From Phlyctochytrium arcticum (lineage: Eukaryota; Chytridiomycota; Chytridiomycetes; Chytridiales; Chytridiaceae), in the NCBI GenBank assembly GCA_025602905.1, contig JAHLKI010000028.1:62001-126000 (forward strand): a DNA stretch of 64,000 nucleotides, written 5' to 3'. The notes below the pieces were generated by a model. That model ran no database searches. It was given only the letters and a program-made list of their open reading frames with translations, and had not been told where the DNA came from. Below are positions 10,317 to 21,789 of this stretch, piece by piece; the first letter of the stretch is position 1; each line of letters begins with the position of its first letter. A program made the position numbers and the translations under genes.

Positions 10317-13300
10317 ATGGCCACGTCTCGCAACACTATCATGACTATCAAGGAACTCTCCAAGCAGGCAGAGGTCAAGGAGTCTCCGAACAGTTACTCC
10401 GTAAAGACTTGGGCGACGAGTGCCGTGAGCTTGTTTGAAAAGGTGGGTTATACTTGGAGCCAGCAGCCAAAATAAAGTGTGTAACTGAACAGTCTTGGCA
10501 CTATTAGGGAGACTTTGCAAAGCTCAATGGGGACCTGGAAAGAGCCTATGTGCATTACTTGAAGGCCATTTCGTAAGTCTTGTCTCTCACAAGCCGCAAA
10601 CTTTGACTAACTCGTGGATATCAGCATCGTGGTTGATGTCATACCCAAACATCGAGACTTTAAACAATCACAACAATCCGACATGGCATACAGGGCGGCA
10701 CGGACAGTATGTGGCCTTTGTTCAACACTCAATAGGCGTCGTTACTGACTGATCAACATTGTAGAAAGTTGTATCGTACATGTCCACCATGGAAAGTTTA
10801 AAGGCAGAGTTGCAGAAACGCTTTGGCGAGAGCCGGTCGTCTTCAGAAATCAGTTTGCCCAATGTGCCGACATCGCTTCCTAGCAGTCGACGCCCATCAT
10901 CCGTGGAGTCAAGTTCCTCGTCAACGTCTCAGCAAGCGCCGCAACTCTCTGTTGTGCATCCTGAACGTTTACTTGGATTATTGAAAGAGGGTCGGCTGGC
11001 TGTTTTGATTTTTGATATAAGACCCATGGAAGAGCACATTCAGGGGCACATCAAGTGGCGGATGAAAAAGGGCGGCACTGCAGCCGATGGCGGAGTGGTA
11101 CATCTCGAACCAGATTGGCTCTATTCAGAAAGGTACATAACAAAGTGATTGACTAAATTCGATCATATTCTCATGTGCTGTTTCAGAGTAAACTCGTCGG
11201 ACCTGGCAGGTTATCTGACTTCCTTTGGACAAAGCACGTCATTGGCGAAGAATCTTTTTGATTATCGGAACAAGGTTGATCTTGTAGTATATTACGACCA
11301 GAGCTCGTCAACAGCGCAGTCGCAAACTTTGAAGGCTGCTTTGCAGATTTTATATACGAACGAAGATCGAGCGAAACGGCCAAAAATTCAACCGGCGCTT
11401 CTCGTTGGGGGTTTTGACGCATGGGAGCGTCAAATCAAAAAGTCGGGAGAGCGGTTGGGTGATTGGATTGAAATCGGGGAGGGATGCGGGCGCTTCATGG
11501 ACAGCGAAAACGGCAAGCCCGAGAATGGGGATGACACTTTGGGTATTGCCCGAAGTGCCTACGAATATGTACGAACTGACAAAAGTTAAACAGCGCTGGT
11601 ACTCTTTACTTATCTTCATTCTCTATAGGTTGCCAATCGAGATCGTGGGACAGGTAGTAATCAGTTCGTGCAAAAACCCCGGCAGTCTCCTCCACCACCC
11701 TCACATGGCCCGGTGCGGTCCCTTCCGCCCGATCACACAAATAAGCTCACAACACCTCTGAACAATTCAACAAACGTGTCCATAGGAAAGTTATCAACCG
11801 GGGCAATGCCAGTTATTGTTCCTGTAACGCAATCTCAGCACCAGTATTATCAAGCCCCAGCTCCATCTCAATCACGCTTCAACGATCCTTTCTACACTTT
11901 TCAACGTGGCGGGAAAGGGCTTCCTCCGGCCCCTATTGCTTCCTACTCAAATTATTCATCTTCCTCGTCAAGCGCCGCCTACACCAATGGCGTGAAGCCT
12001 CGATCAGAGTCTTTAGGCTATCCCAATGTTGGACACAACTCATCATCACACGCACCCGCACCCGTCAGCTATCCTTCATCCATCTCCCCATCATCTTACA
12101 CTGCCAACAACATACCAGCCAACAACATCCTAACACCGCAACAACGCATGAACCAGGCAACTGGACCCTTACGCCAACGAAATGACATTATGCCCTCCGC
12201 TCCTGCTGGAGCATACACCCCGACTTACTCGCAGCAGCCATACACCCCCAACTACCAAGTACAACCAACTGCACCATTCCCGCAACCCCAACAACATTCC
12301 TATTCATCACCGCACGGCTCCCCCAGCCAAATCCGCAAACCCCCACCCGTCGCAATCGCCCCACCCGCTGTCACAATTCGTCGATCTTCCTCTCCCTCGG
12401 GATCACCTAGCACTGCCCGATTCTATGGTGTCCCGCCAATGCCACCACCGAAATCACGGGCGCACTCTTCGTCCAGCGATAATTTGACTGCAGCCGGTAT
12501 GCAGCTCACTACAAGTACGCTGGGCAACGGTCCCAGCACGGATTTCTTGTCCGCATCGCAATTTGGCAGCTCATTTATGGGAATGGCGGGATTGAAGAAT
12601 CTCGGTAATTCCTGTTTTATGAATTCGGTTATTCAATGTGTAGGGGGTACTGTGCCTCTTGCGCGGTATTTCCTGGATGGCAGCTATCGTAAACACATTA
12701 ACCGCAAAAACCCACTTGGTACACGTGGTGAGGTGGCTGATAGCTTTGCGGAGCTGGTGAAAACTATGTGGTCTGGCCAAGAAGCGGTCATAACGCCAAA
12801 GAAATTCAAGGTAAGGGCTTTCTGTGAGATCTCCAATAACGCGATCAGCGATATAAACTTGTTTTTAGGAAATCATTGGCACACACCATCCCTCCTTCCG
12901 CGGCAACGAGCAACAAGATTCCCAAGAGTTCCTAGCATTCTTGCTCGACTCCCTCCACGAAGACCTAAATGTCGCCCGGGTCGGCACAATCCCGCCAGAT
13001 AAAGAGTCGGATGAAGACGAGGAGAATATCCCCGACGAGATTTTACTGGAGAAGGCGTGGGCGAAATATCGGTCACGGAATTGGAGTATCATTGTGGATT
13101 TGTTTCAGGGCATTTTGCGGAATCGACTGCAATGCCTTACGTGCGGAAAGGTATGCTACCTTTTTTTTGACTAATCAGTGTGTTTTTGGACGGATTGGCT
13201 AACGATTCCACTATTTGTCGCGCAGACCTCGACTACATTCAACCCAGTCATGTATTTCACACTCCCCATCCCAGAACGAAACCAAGTGGGCAAAAAGGGC

Positions 13301-14064
13301 GGGGCAGTCTATCTCCAAGAGTGCCTGGACAAGTACGTGGAGGAGGAAATCATGGAGGGAGATAACGCTTGGTAAATAAACAAAACAAAAGAATTCTCCC
13401 GCGTTTTAGTGTATACTGATTTGAATCCATTAGGAAATGTCCTCGCTGCAAAGTCCTCCGCCGCTCAACCAAACAACTCACGATTGCTCGGTTACCCGTC
13501 ATCCTTCTTGTTCACTTGAAACGGTTTTACTACCAGGGCCCGTTCCGGAATCGGATTGATACCTATGTCGAGTTTCCACTCGGGTATGTATCTTTCTCAA
13601 AACTTACCTTTATATTGGCTGACAACCTGAGTTTTTAGATCACTGGACTTGACCCGCTTCGTAACCCAACAACGATCAAATACCCATGCAGCATCCCAAG
13701 AACCGTTTGTCTACGATCTCTACGGTGTCTCGGTACGTCTCCTTCCTTTCCCATTGCCAAAAAAATCACCCAACTTACCAATTTTATACAGAATCATTTC
13801 GGCGGGCTGAATGGTGGCCATTACACGGCTCAAGTCAAGAACGGGTATAAGAATAACGCCTGGTTCAATTTTGATGATTCGAGAATCAGTCCGGCTGACG
13901 AGAATAGTATCAAGGTAAATGACCTTCCGCGCGCTTACAGTCCATTATTTACTTATACATGGGGTTTTTCACAGTCACCTGCAGCGTATATCCTTCTGTA
14001 TGTCCGGAATATGAGCGGACGACGGACACAGCAGGACTGGTGGTCGGGAAACGCAAGAATGTAA
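10317..14064 (+). CDS. Ubiquitin carboxyl-terminal hydrolase, USP8/Doa4 type with rhodanese domain
   Basis: Cysteine protease that removes ubiquitin, probably from endosomal cargo as Doa4/USP8 do. The ATG at 10317 has a strong Kozak context (GCCAAGATGG). Order of parts: N-terminal USP8-type dimerisation/MIT-like helices (KTWATSAVSLFEKGDFAKLN, DLERAYVHYLKAISIV); a rhodanese-like domain (VVHPERLLGLLKEGRLAVLI ... LLVGGFDAWE) in which the active-site Cys loop reads VVYYDQSSST, so it should be inactive; a long Ser/Pro/Gln-rich linker (about 11668-12560); and the USP core with GLKNLGNSCFMNSVIQC (catalytic Cys), QDSQEFLAFLLD, zinc-ribbon pairs (CLTCGK, CPRC) and NGGHYTAQV (catalytic His). The final exon ends GNARM. 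Introns are all GT-AG, for example ending CACAG at 13973. About 1,000 residues. Confidence 0.92.
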
Positions 14065-14444
14065 CCCAAATGTTGCCTCGAAGTCACTCTCCTCTCTCCT
14101 CGCTGGCGTGTATAACATTGTTTTGCCGCGGGACCAATTTTTGTATATATAAACCAAGACCCTTCTTAGATAGATTTTTTTGTTCCCTGTGGACGGCTAA
14201 GGAAAGCTTACTGTGGTGTTTTCCTTTTTTGATGGGTGAAAGTTTTGTTTTTTTAATGAATTGGCGACAAGAACAACGTCAAATTTGAACAAGGAGCGTG
14301 TGAGCAAGTTGTGAAAACGGTGAAAAGCAGAAGAAAAGTAAAGATTATAGAGATTATAGGTAGTAACTAGAACAGAGCCTCGACCGGGGCGCGTATATAA
14401 AGAGGAAGAGTCGTTACAGGGGGGGATATTATAAGAAAGACAAA
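14065..14444. other. Convergent 3' flanks, nothing recognised
   Basis: Lies between the convergent ends of the deubiquitinase and C2-protein genes. T-rich then A-rich sequence; no ORF or RNA gene supported. Confidence 0.45.
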
Positions 14445-16556
14445 CTAATTCGTACTCAGTTTTTCAAACTGTCTGGACAAAAATTGGCGTGCTGAAGCTC
14501 TCGTTCCACTTGCCCGCAACGGTCCATCATCCGTAGGAACGACGGTCGGCTCTCGTGACGCAACAACAGTGGTATCTGCTGGAGTCAAAGAAGAAGCTGG
14601 AGTCGACGCTAGAGGAGAAAAGAGGGACGTGGGGAAAAGGGATGTCGGGACGGTAGATTTCTCAGCAAAAGCCTTCATGGCGGTCCGGGATACAGCCAGA
14701 TCGGGATCTTCACGGTCGAGAGCCCGGACATTCAAGCCGGGGAAATTGGCTTGCAGCAAGCTGGCCAAATCTGGTAAAAGGGTTTTATCGGGAGCATACG
14801 TCCCCGAATTGTTATCAATCCAGAGCTCCCATTCCAGCGTGGTATAATCTGAAATCAAGTCTAGTTGTTGTTGGAGCGCGCTTTCTGTTGCCGCCGCCGA
14901 GATGAGTCCAGATGATGGGGATGAGACAGGTTGGGAATGGGCGGGCGCCAGTTTGTCCCAACCGACTGTGGGTCGAATATGGAATTCGCCGGCGTAACGC
15001 ACATATTCTGAGCAATTGGAATGCAGGGCGTGTTTGGATGCGAAATCAACGAGAAAGGCTGCTCCCGTTTCTGAAAATCGCCAGGTTTGGTCGTCGATAA
15101 TGTAGGTGTACATGCATGGTTTTGGTATAGGAGGGTGTTGTTGGGTGACAGCGGAGGAGAGGGATTGGGTGGATTGGCGTGCTGGTAGGCTGGGCGGTTG
15201 ACTGGCGGCTGAGTCAGTGCAGGGTGGGGATGGAGGCGTTTGCTGGGATTGGCCTTGCGGGGCAGGTGATGTAGACGCGTTCGGGTTAGAGGCAGCACTC
15301 CACATGAGTAGGTTAAGCATATCTGTTCCGTTGACCAGGATACCACCACCGTTACCCCAAGAACGGGCATAGAGCATGCGATGCGCGGTCTGAATGCTGC
15401 CTCTGACGCTCCAGCTCATAGGTCCCTGAAAGATGTTTTGAGCAGCCTTGTACTTTGTGTTCCAGTGTTGCTTGCGGTCAGAAGGCAGGAAATCTTCAAT
15501 TTGACTCAAATGAATTTTCCAGGTCGCGTAAAGTCGGGCGTCATTCAGACGCGTTAATTGGCCGACGAGCGGTGAGTAGTGAATTGTGTAGCGAAGCGGC
15601 CCACCAAACGAATAGGGTTGACAGTCGGTTCCAGCCCGTTTGTGCTCTGTCACTTCAAGGGTGAGGTAGAATGTTCCGCGAGACTTATGGAGGATTGTCT
15701 GAAGATTGAGGGCCTGACTTACTGCTGATCCGACGATGGGAATGGTAACCTGTCCAGAGAAGAATAAGAAAGTGTTGGCCATAGCAATTCCTTTACTTGA
15801 AGACACAATCGGACTCTAGACGTACCATTCCTACCAACTCATCTGCGGGAAGATGCACATCTTTATCGTACACTGTCAAGTTGAGTTTGGCATCTGCCGG
15901 AATATTGCGAACTACCCATAGTTCGTTCCAGGTGGGGGTTAAAGTGTTGTATATGCAAGTTGAGCTAGCGAATCAAGCGATCAGTTGAAATTTCTGCATA
16001 CCATCAACCAGCGTAAACAAACCAGTAAGAGATAGATTCATCCACATTGGCGCGAAAGTACGGATCTGCCGTGCCGATGAGGTCCATCTTTGGAAGATCC
16101 TAAACAGACAGAAGATATACCATCATCAGTTCAGATGTTCCGGAGAAGGGAGTCTATATGGCTTACCGTGGCTCCCAGGAACCGAAACGTCACATCATAC
16201 CGGGGACCAGTGTATGCGGGGTGGGATACATGATTGGCATCGTACTTTTTTGATGGCGGGCGTAAAGTGGCCGACTCGACAGGCCCGCTGTTGTCTGTAG
16301 GGACAGAGTCGCCGAGGGCCAAGCGCGGTGCGTGTATTTGCGGTAAGGAGCTGTCCTTTTCCGGCGGAGTGGAAGGACGCTCATTCTGATCTTCAGCCCT
16401 GGCTGGAAGATCTGGCCCTCCATATCCATATCCGCCCTGGTGGGCATCTAGATCAACATGGGACACGACAGTGTCAGAACGCGGCGGCAATTCCGGTGGT
16501 GGTCCTTCTCCTTCGGGCAAGGACGAGATGCGCGGTGGTGGTTCGAAGAGCGGCAT
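14445..16556 (-). CDS. C2-domain protein with conserved fungal C-terminal region
   Basis: Probable calcium/phospholipid-binding protein. Start at 16556 (MPLFEPPPRISSLPEGEGPP). A Pro-rich N-terminus of about 110 residues leads into a C2 domain: YDVTFRFLGAT, then over an intron DLPKMDLIGTADPYFRANVD, then over another intron TPTWNELWVVRNIPADAKLN and LTVYDKDVHLPADELVG. The Asp residues of the calcium loops (D in KMDLIGTADPYF; DKD in VYDKD) are present. An intron (15825-15750) separates this from TIPIVGSAVSQAL. The second half has LRYTIHYSPLVGQLTRLN and RSWGNGGGILVNGTD, a region I recognise only as conserved in fungal C2 proteins, and a Ser/Pro-rich linker followed by TTLEWELWIDNNSGTYAPDK. One C2-internal donor (GTTTGT) is weak. 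Molecular role unknown. Confidence 0.75.
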
Positions 16557-17118
16557 GATGTTTGGTTCCCTGCCACGGCAATCTTCACCAGGTTATTTTA
16601 CTCAAATTGTGAAGTGTCCTTTAGAGATCTCTACTTTTATGGCATTTCCGGGAAACACTGTGCCGGAGCTCATGCCAATTTCGAATGTTCGATTCGGAGG
16701 CCAGCCGGTCACCTGACTGCCGTTGTTTCCTGGAACATTTTCCCAGGACTTTTCGTATTTTCCGTCAATCCAGGATTAGTCGGATTGACTAGTCTTTTCT
16801 CGACAGGTTTTGGTTGCAACGATATGTCAAAGGCCTTCTGCATCGTATCTGGCGTTTTTGGTCCCTATTGGCGAACATTACACGCGTGAGAAAATGATTG
16901 GGGTGTATAACTGGTACTAATGGAGAGGTAGAAGGAGAAAACAGAGAGACTCGACTATTTATCACCCAGGACTTTCATTGTGATGACAAAAAGTCAGAAA
17001 AAGAGATGCTATAATGTAAAAATTCATTGGAGGTCAAACCACCAGGCACACTCGTCCTCTACCAACCACACACATCCTGTATTCCCCCCCTCAACTCCCC
17101 ACGGGCATAACTTGCGCT
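16557..17118. other. Promoter of the C2 gene and 3' flank of the SHANK-like gene
   Basis: No coding sequence supported. A plus-strand frame over 16458-16889 is open but has no family resemblance and overlaps the start of the C2 gene antisense, so I treat it as chance. Confidence 0.45.
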
Positions 17119-20100
17119 TTACATGGTGGGGATGGCCAGACCATGGCTGACCAGAGTCTCGCGTAAAAGCCTAATTTCATGATCTGCTCGGGACGCACGC
17201 TCATTCGCTGCCTCGACGCAGTTTTCCAACGCAGTGTAACTTCCCAACAGTAGTTCCAAGTCCACCTCCAGCGGCGCGTCGTCGGTTGACTCTAGTGCAG
17301 CTTTCAGCATCTTGACCACATTTTGGGTCTCCTCTTTGCTCGGACTGGCGGGATACTGTGGACCTCCTGCTGTGCTACTTGCCGCCAGATCAGCAGTATT
17401 GAGTGTTGGAGGTGGACGGGCAGTGGTTTCTTTTTGGGCCTCGGGCTCGACTGGTAAATCTGGAATATTAAAGGGAGAGACTGACGCGATCGTATCGTGT
17501 GGTATAAAGTCCAAAGTTAAACCTGGTTCGGCCGCCTGAGTGTCGACTTTGGGTGGCAATTGCGGCAACTTTGCGTGATCTGATTGCGCAGGTGCCGGGG
17601 GAAGCCGTGGGGCTGGTGCAGACGGGATTGGTGGAAGTGGCCGCTCTTCTGCTGCTTGCTGCGGAGTTGCTTCCTCAAAATGCGATGAAAGTTGCGGTGT
17701 TGGCACTGGCATGCCAGGGTTCACCAAGACCGGTGCCGCAGATGATGGTATTGGAGGCGCGGAATGCGTGGGTGGCCCCGGGGCTCGGAGATGCGATGGT
17801 GGTGGTGCAGATGGTGGAGGGAAGAGAGCTACGAGAGGGGATCGAATGCCACCCTTTGGCTGCTGTTTCGGCGACGGGCTCTGACGCCCCGAGTCGCGCG
17901 AGCCAAACTCTTGTGACCTATGCCGAGGAATCTGAATAGGTAAATTCATGCCCACAGCTGCTCGATTCGGCACAGTGGCAGACGCGGGATTTTTGGGGGA
18001 AGAGCCTTGATGCTTGTTGGCCGTGTCGCTTGCTATCGTCTTTGCCGCCTTCTGAGCATCAGCATCAGCAGATGGGGCTGAGGGGGCTTCAGATGTGGAA
18101 GGTCCAGCAGGCGCAGCACCAGCATCGCTGGCAATCGTTTCGGAGCTACTTTCGTTGTTGATAGCACTCTCCTGTGGATTGACTGGTTCAGTAGCATTAT
18201 CTTCAACTGGATTGGCTGGACCACTGGTATCGTCGGCTGATTCAGTAGTTTTGGAATCTTCTTCGCTCTGCTCGCTCACTGCCGTATACGATCCACCAGA
18301 AGTTCTGTCACCAGCTACTCCAGCCGGCTTTGGGCCCGTGGGAGGCGGGGGTACAAATCCGACTTTTTTCCGTGCACCACTCGAGGCAGCAGCTCGTTTA
18401 CGCGTTGAATCTCGTCGAGTCGTGCTGCCACTGCCGTTGGTGGCAGCAATGGCTAAACCCATACTCGCAAAGGACGGCGAATTGTCCAGCGGACCTCCCG
18501 GATTGTTGCTGGCAAATGAGATACGTCGCGTGTCAGTATCACTTATGGACTGGCGATTGGATGCGGTGAAAGTATCTCTCCTGCCCAACGTTGAGGATGC
18601 TATCATCTTCTTTTAGTACACTCTAAAATCCCATATTTGCCCGTCCACCAACTTGCCTGTGTTATTGAAGGTTGACATTGAGAAGTCTTCCATTTGTGGT
18701 TTAGGCGGGGGAGGAACTGTGAAAGGGAAACAAGTGTTACCGCTTTACGAATAATTTGCAATCGTGTACGCATACTCACTGATCATATCATTGGTGAATT
18801 TTTTGAATAAATCGGCAATGTCAACATTGCCACTCATGGTGGCCAGCTGCACAGGTGTCTGCCCGCTTTTATTGGCCTTTTCTCGATCACATCCCCGCAT
18901 AACCAACCACTTTGCACACTCTTTGGCATTTCGGGTAGCAGCTACGTGAAGAGGCGTGTTGCCTACTGCATTCACAGCGTTCAGATTGGCGCCATAGTCG
19001 ACAAGAAGTGAGGCAATGACTTCGTGATTGTTGAAGCAGGCGATATGGAGAGGCCCCTTGCCGGTTTCATCGGCCACTTCCGTGTCGGCTCGGGCGGCCA
19101 GTAGGCGCAGCACACAGTCCTGGTAACCCCCGTTCGCGGCGTAGTAGATCGGAGTGAGATCCTGTCCATCTAAACAGTTGACCCACGCCCCGTATCCTAG
19201 CAGCGTCTGTTTTTCAACGAGAATCAGCAAAACATTTTGCAAAGTGGTTAATGGCTAATCGCATTCGTACTTGTAGCGCAGTAACTTTGTTATTTTGTGC
19301 AGCCAAATGTAGGGGCGTTTTCCATCCATCCTTTTTGCCCAAACGGTAATCCAGTATAGCGCCATTATCCACCAGCGCACAAATCATCTCTCGGTCGTTA
19401 TTGGCCACAGCAATGGACAGTGGTGATTCTGCAAGCTCAGGTCTTCAATTTCCCATGGTCTTGAGAGCAAAATGGAAAGAGAGATATACCTCCAGTTTCA
19501 GTCCAAAAGTTTGGATCTAATCCCCGAGTGCCCTTTTCTTTGACTTTGTCCACAGCTCCTTTCTGTACTTCTTCAATAAACTTTTTTTGCTTTCTCTTGC
19601 TGTTCATGGAGGGGGATCCACCGGGGACTTCCGCGTCGGTTGCTGTCGAGGTTTGAAAAATTCGGTGTTTGGGAACAAATTCCAACAACGTCTGTAAAAT
19701 CATTCCGAAAATGCACAGGATTAATTTCATCAGAACGTATACATACACGGAAAATCGCTTTTCATCCTCCAATCCACCACACTCACATTGCTGTCGGTCA
19801 CATACGCTCCAAGTGGCAATCGCTCCTCCAAAAACCGTCCTGGTTTGCCCGTTTTCGGATCTGGTGGCAAATATAATCCATAGTTCAACGCATCTTCAAT
19901 CCCCGACGCCATCTTTTCCATTGTCTGCTTTTTGATGTTCCATACGAGCTCCTTGGTGCTGGCCTTGATTGCTTTTTGCCAATCATGGGATGGCAATGAT
20001 ATTCGCAGGACAAGGCTGGTTGCTGCTGGTGCTGCGGCCTGGGTAGAGGGGGTTCCGGGAGTGGTGGGAGTGGGTATCCCCGGTGTCCCCGGGGACGGGG

Positions 20101-20119
20101 TAGCTGGGGTGCCAGGCAT
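17119..20119 (-). CDS. SHANK-like protein: SPN (FERM F0-like) domain plus ankyrin repeats
   Basis: Exons 20119-19787, 19691-19490, 19428-19271, 19206-18780 and 18716 onward join in frame. A Pro/Thr-rich leader (MPGTPATPSPGTPGIPTPTT) precedes an SPN-like domain: DALNYGLYLPPDPKTGKPGR, FLEERLPLGAY, LEFVPKHRIFQ. Then come a helical linker (KKFIEEVQKGAVDKVKEKG), GLDPNF, and about six ankyrin repeats (GWKTPLHLAAQNNKVTALQ, LLGYGAWVNCLDGQDLTPIY, ADETGKGPLHIACFNN, VNAVGNTPLHVAATRNAKEC, NKSGQTPVQLATMSGNVDIA). This follows metazoan SHANK order: SPN, linker, GLDPNF, ankyrins. After VPPPPKPQMEDFSM, a 39-nt intron (GTGGAC...AAAAG) would join the long Ser/Pro-rich frame 18606-17119, which ends in a coiled coil. 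If that intron is wrong, 18606-17119 is a separate gene. No PDZ or SAM domain is seen. Likely a cytoskeletal scaffold. Confidence 0.75.
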
Positions 20120-20998
20120 GAGTTTCTCCCGAGGTCAGTAGGTTGATCGTTTGAGGAAAGGTCGGAAACAATTTTGATGGAACGTTGCACTTGCAATTAC
20201 TCCCACGATCCAGATGAATTAAAGATTGGTTGGCCGTTCGTTGGTTGCAGAAGCATCCGCTTGTTCACTCAACTTTAGCCTCGCTATGAATAGTAACAAG
20301 AAGGTCTGAAAACCCTCAATGCCCCGTAATTATTCAACAAACTATCATGTTCTGCTGCGAATGTTCATGATGTCAAAACATGTTCACATTAATCTCACTC
20401 TGTTAGTAATTCCTCCGGCTTTTCGTCACATTTTGCAACCATGGCCCACAGCAGAAAGATCGCAAGCGCCCAAAACGCAAAAAAAAAACAAACATTTAGA
20501 GGTTGATGTCCGACATCCTTTTGCAATCTTGTGAGTAGTTACTACCCTAGAAGTAGTTCTTATTTCTTCTGAATTATTGGGTCGTAAACTTGGAGTCTTG
20601 GAGACTGAGCCGCGATGTCCAGTGGGAAAATTCAAGACTACCGAATGTTACACAAGCTATATACTTTCCTCGGATCTGCATCTCATTGCTTCTCTGTTCG
20701 TTGGTTTTAACAATCACAGACCTGGTTGTTGCAACACTTCCAATATTACAGCCAACAATTCTGAATATGTAGTCTCTGATTGATAAGTTTTGGCCGACAG
20801 GCATTTGACAAGTCGCAAGAAAGATAACCTTTAAGGTTAAACTGTTAAGATGCGATAGACTCAACAAAGCCCTTCCACCATGCCGGATTACGTTGGTAAA
20901 ACCCCCAAACAACACTCTGGGGCCACTATAAAAACCTAGCAATCTTCCCAGCACATCTGACGGGATATTCAACCTTTGTGGGGAAATCAAGCAGTAAT
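20120..20998. other. Divergent promoter region, nothing coding
   Basis: Separates the SHANK-like gene (leftward) from the p24 gene (rightward). Short overlapping ORFs on both strands show no family resemblance. A CTATAAAAACC element at 20925-20935 is a plausible TATA box for the p24 gene starting at 20999. Confidence 0.5.
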
Positions 20999-21789
20999 AT
21001 GGCAGCTTTCGGTGTCTTTCGGATTCTGGCTACGCTGATCGCTTTGGCCTTCAGTTTACGAATTGAGCAGCATGGGGTGCTGGCCACCACGTTGACGTAC
21101 GTTATGCGGCCCAGCGAGAAGGCATGTTTTTATGCCCAAGCACAAGCAGGCGAACGACTGGCTTTCTACTTTGCGGTAAGCAGACTGATCGACAAGGCAC
21201 TTGCTAGCGAGACTAATCTCGGATTCATTCATAGGTCCAAAGTTTTGGGGGCTCTGGGATTGATTATGAGGTGACTGGCCCGTCAAGCCGCAACAAGAGC
21301 ACCTCCAACGTCAACAAGTCCAAGTCAAAGAACGAGCCTGATGTGTTGGCGAGCGGGACTCAAGAGCGGCTGGCTGAATTTGTTCTGACTGCCCAAAATG
21401 CCGGTGAACACGCTCTTTGTTTCTCCAATCCCAAATCGTCGTATTACAAAAAGACGATTGATTTTGAGATTACGACGGAAAACGAGCGCCAGCCGCGGGG
21501 AGTGGCCCCGGCGGTCGAGGAAGCGCTAGAGACGGTGGATGAGATGCGAGAGTTAGTGCAGAATGTATCACGCAGCCTGCGGGGCATTGAACGTCTGCAG
21601 CGACACCTACGGATCCGCGGGCAGCGGGACCATCAGACGGTGAGCAGCACGCAACGGCGGCTGTTTTGGTTTGGCTGGGGCGAGGCAGCGCTGGTCGTTG
21701 CCGCGGGTTGCGCCGTCGTCTTTCATCTCGAGCTTCTCCTGGCCGCACCGCCAAAACAACGCCGGTCTTCCAGTCACAACCAACTTTGA
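20999..21789 (+). CDS. p24/emp24 family cargo receptor
   Basis: Type I membrane protein of COPII/COPI vesicles. The ATG at 20999 (MAAFGVFRILATLIALAFSL) starts a signal peptide; an earlier in-frame GTG is not needed. The GOLD domain follows: LTYVMRPSEKACFYAQAQAG and ERLAFYFAV, then after one intron (GTAAGC...CATAG) QSFGGSGIDYEVTGP, LAEFVLTAQNAGEHALCFSN and KTIDFEI. The two cysteines that form the GOLD disulfide are present (ACFY and LCFS). A coiled coil (VDEMRELVQNVSRSLRGIER) and a C-terminal membrane helix (GEAALVVAAGCAVVFHLELL) follow. The tail is APPKQRRSSSHNQL, lacking a classic KKxx end, so retrieval would have to rely on partners. The luminal insert SSRNKSTSNVNKSKSKN is unusually polar and carries N-glycosylation sequons. 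Confidence 0.9.

Noticed and set aside
18095..18616. Plus-strand ORF of 173 codons antisense to the SHANK-like gene
   Set aside because: Its composition is the reverse complement of a Ser/Pro/Ala-rich coding region; no domain, and the antisense frame is better explained by the gene on the minus strand.
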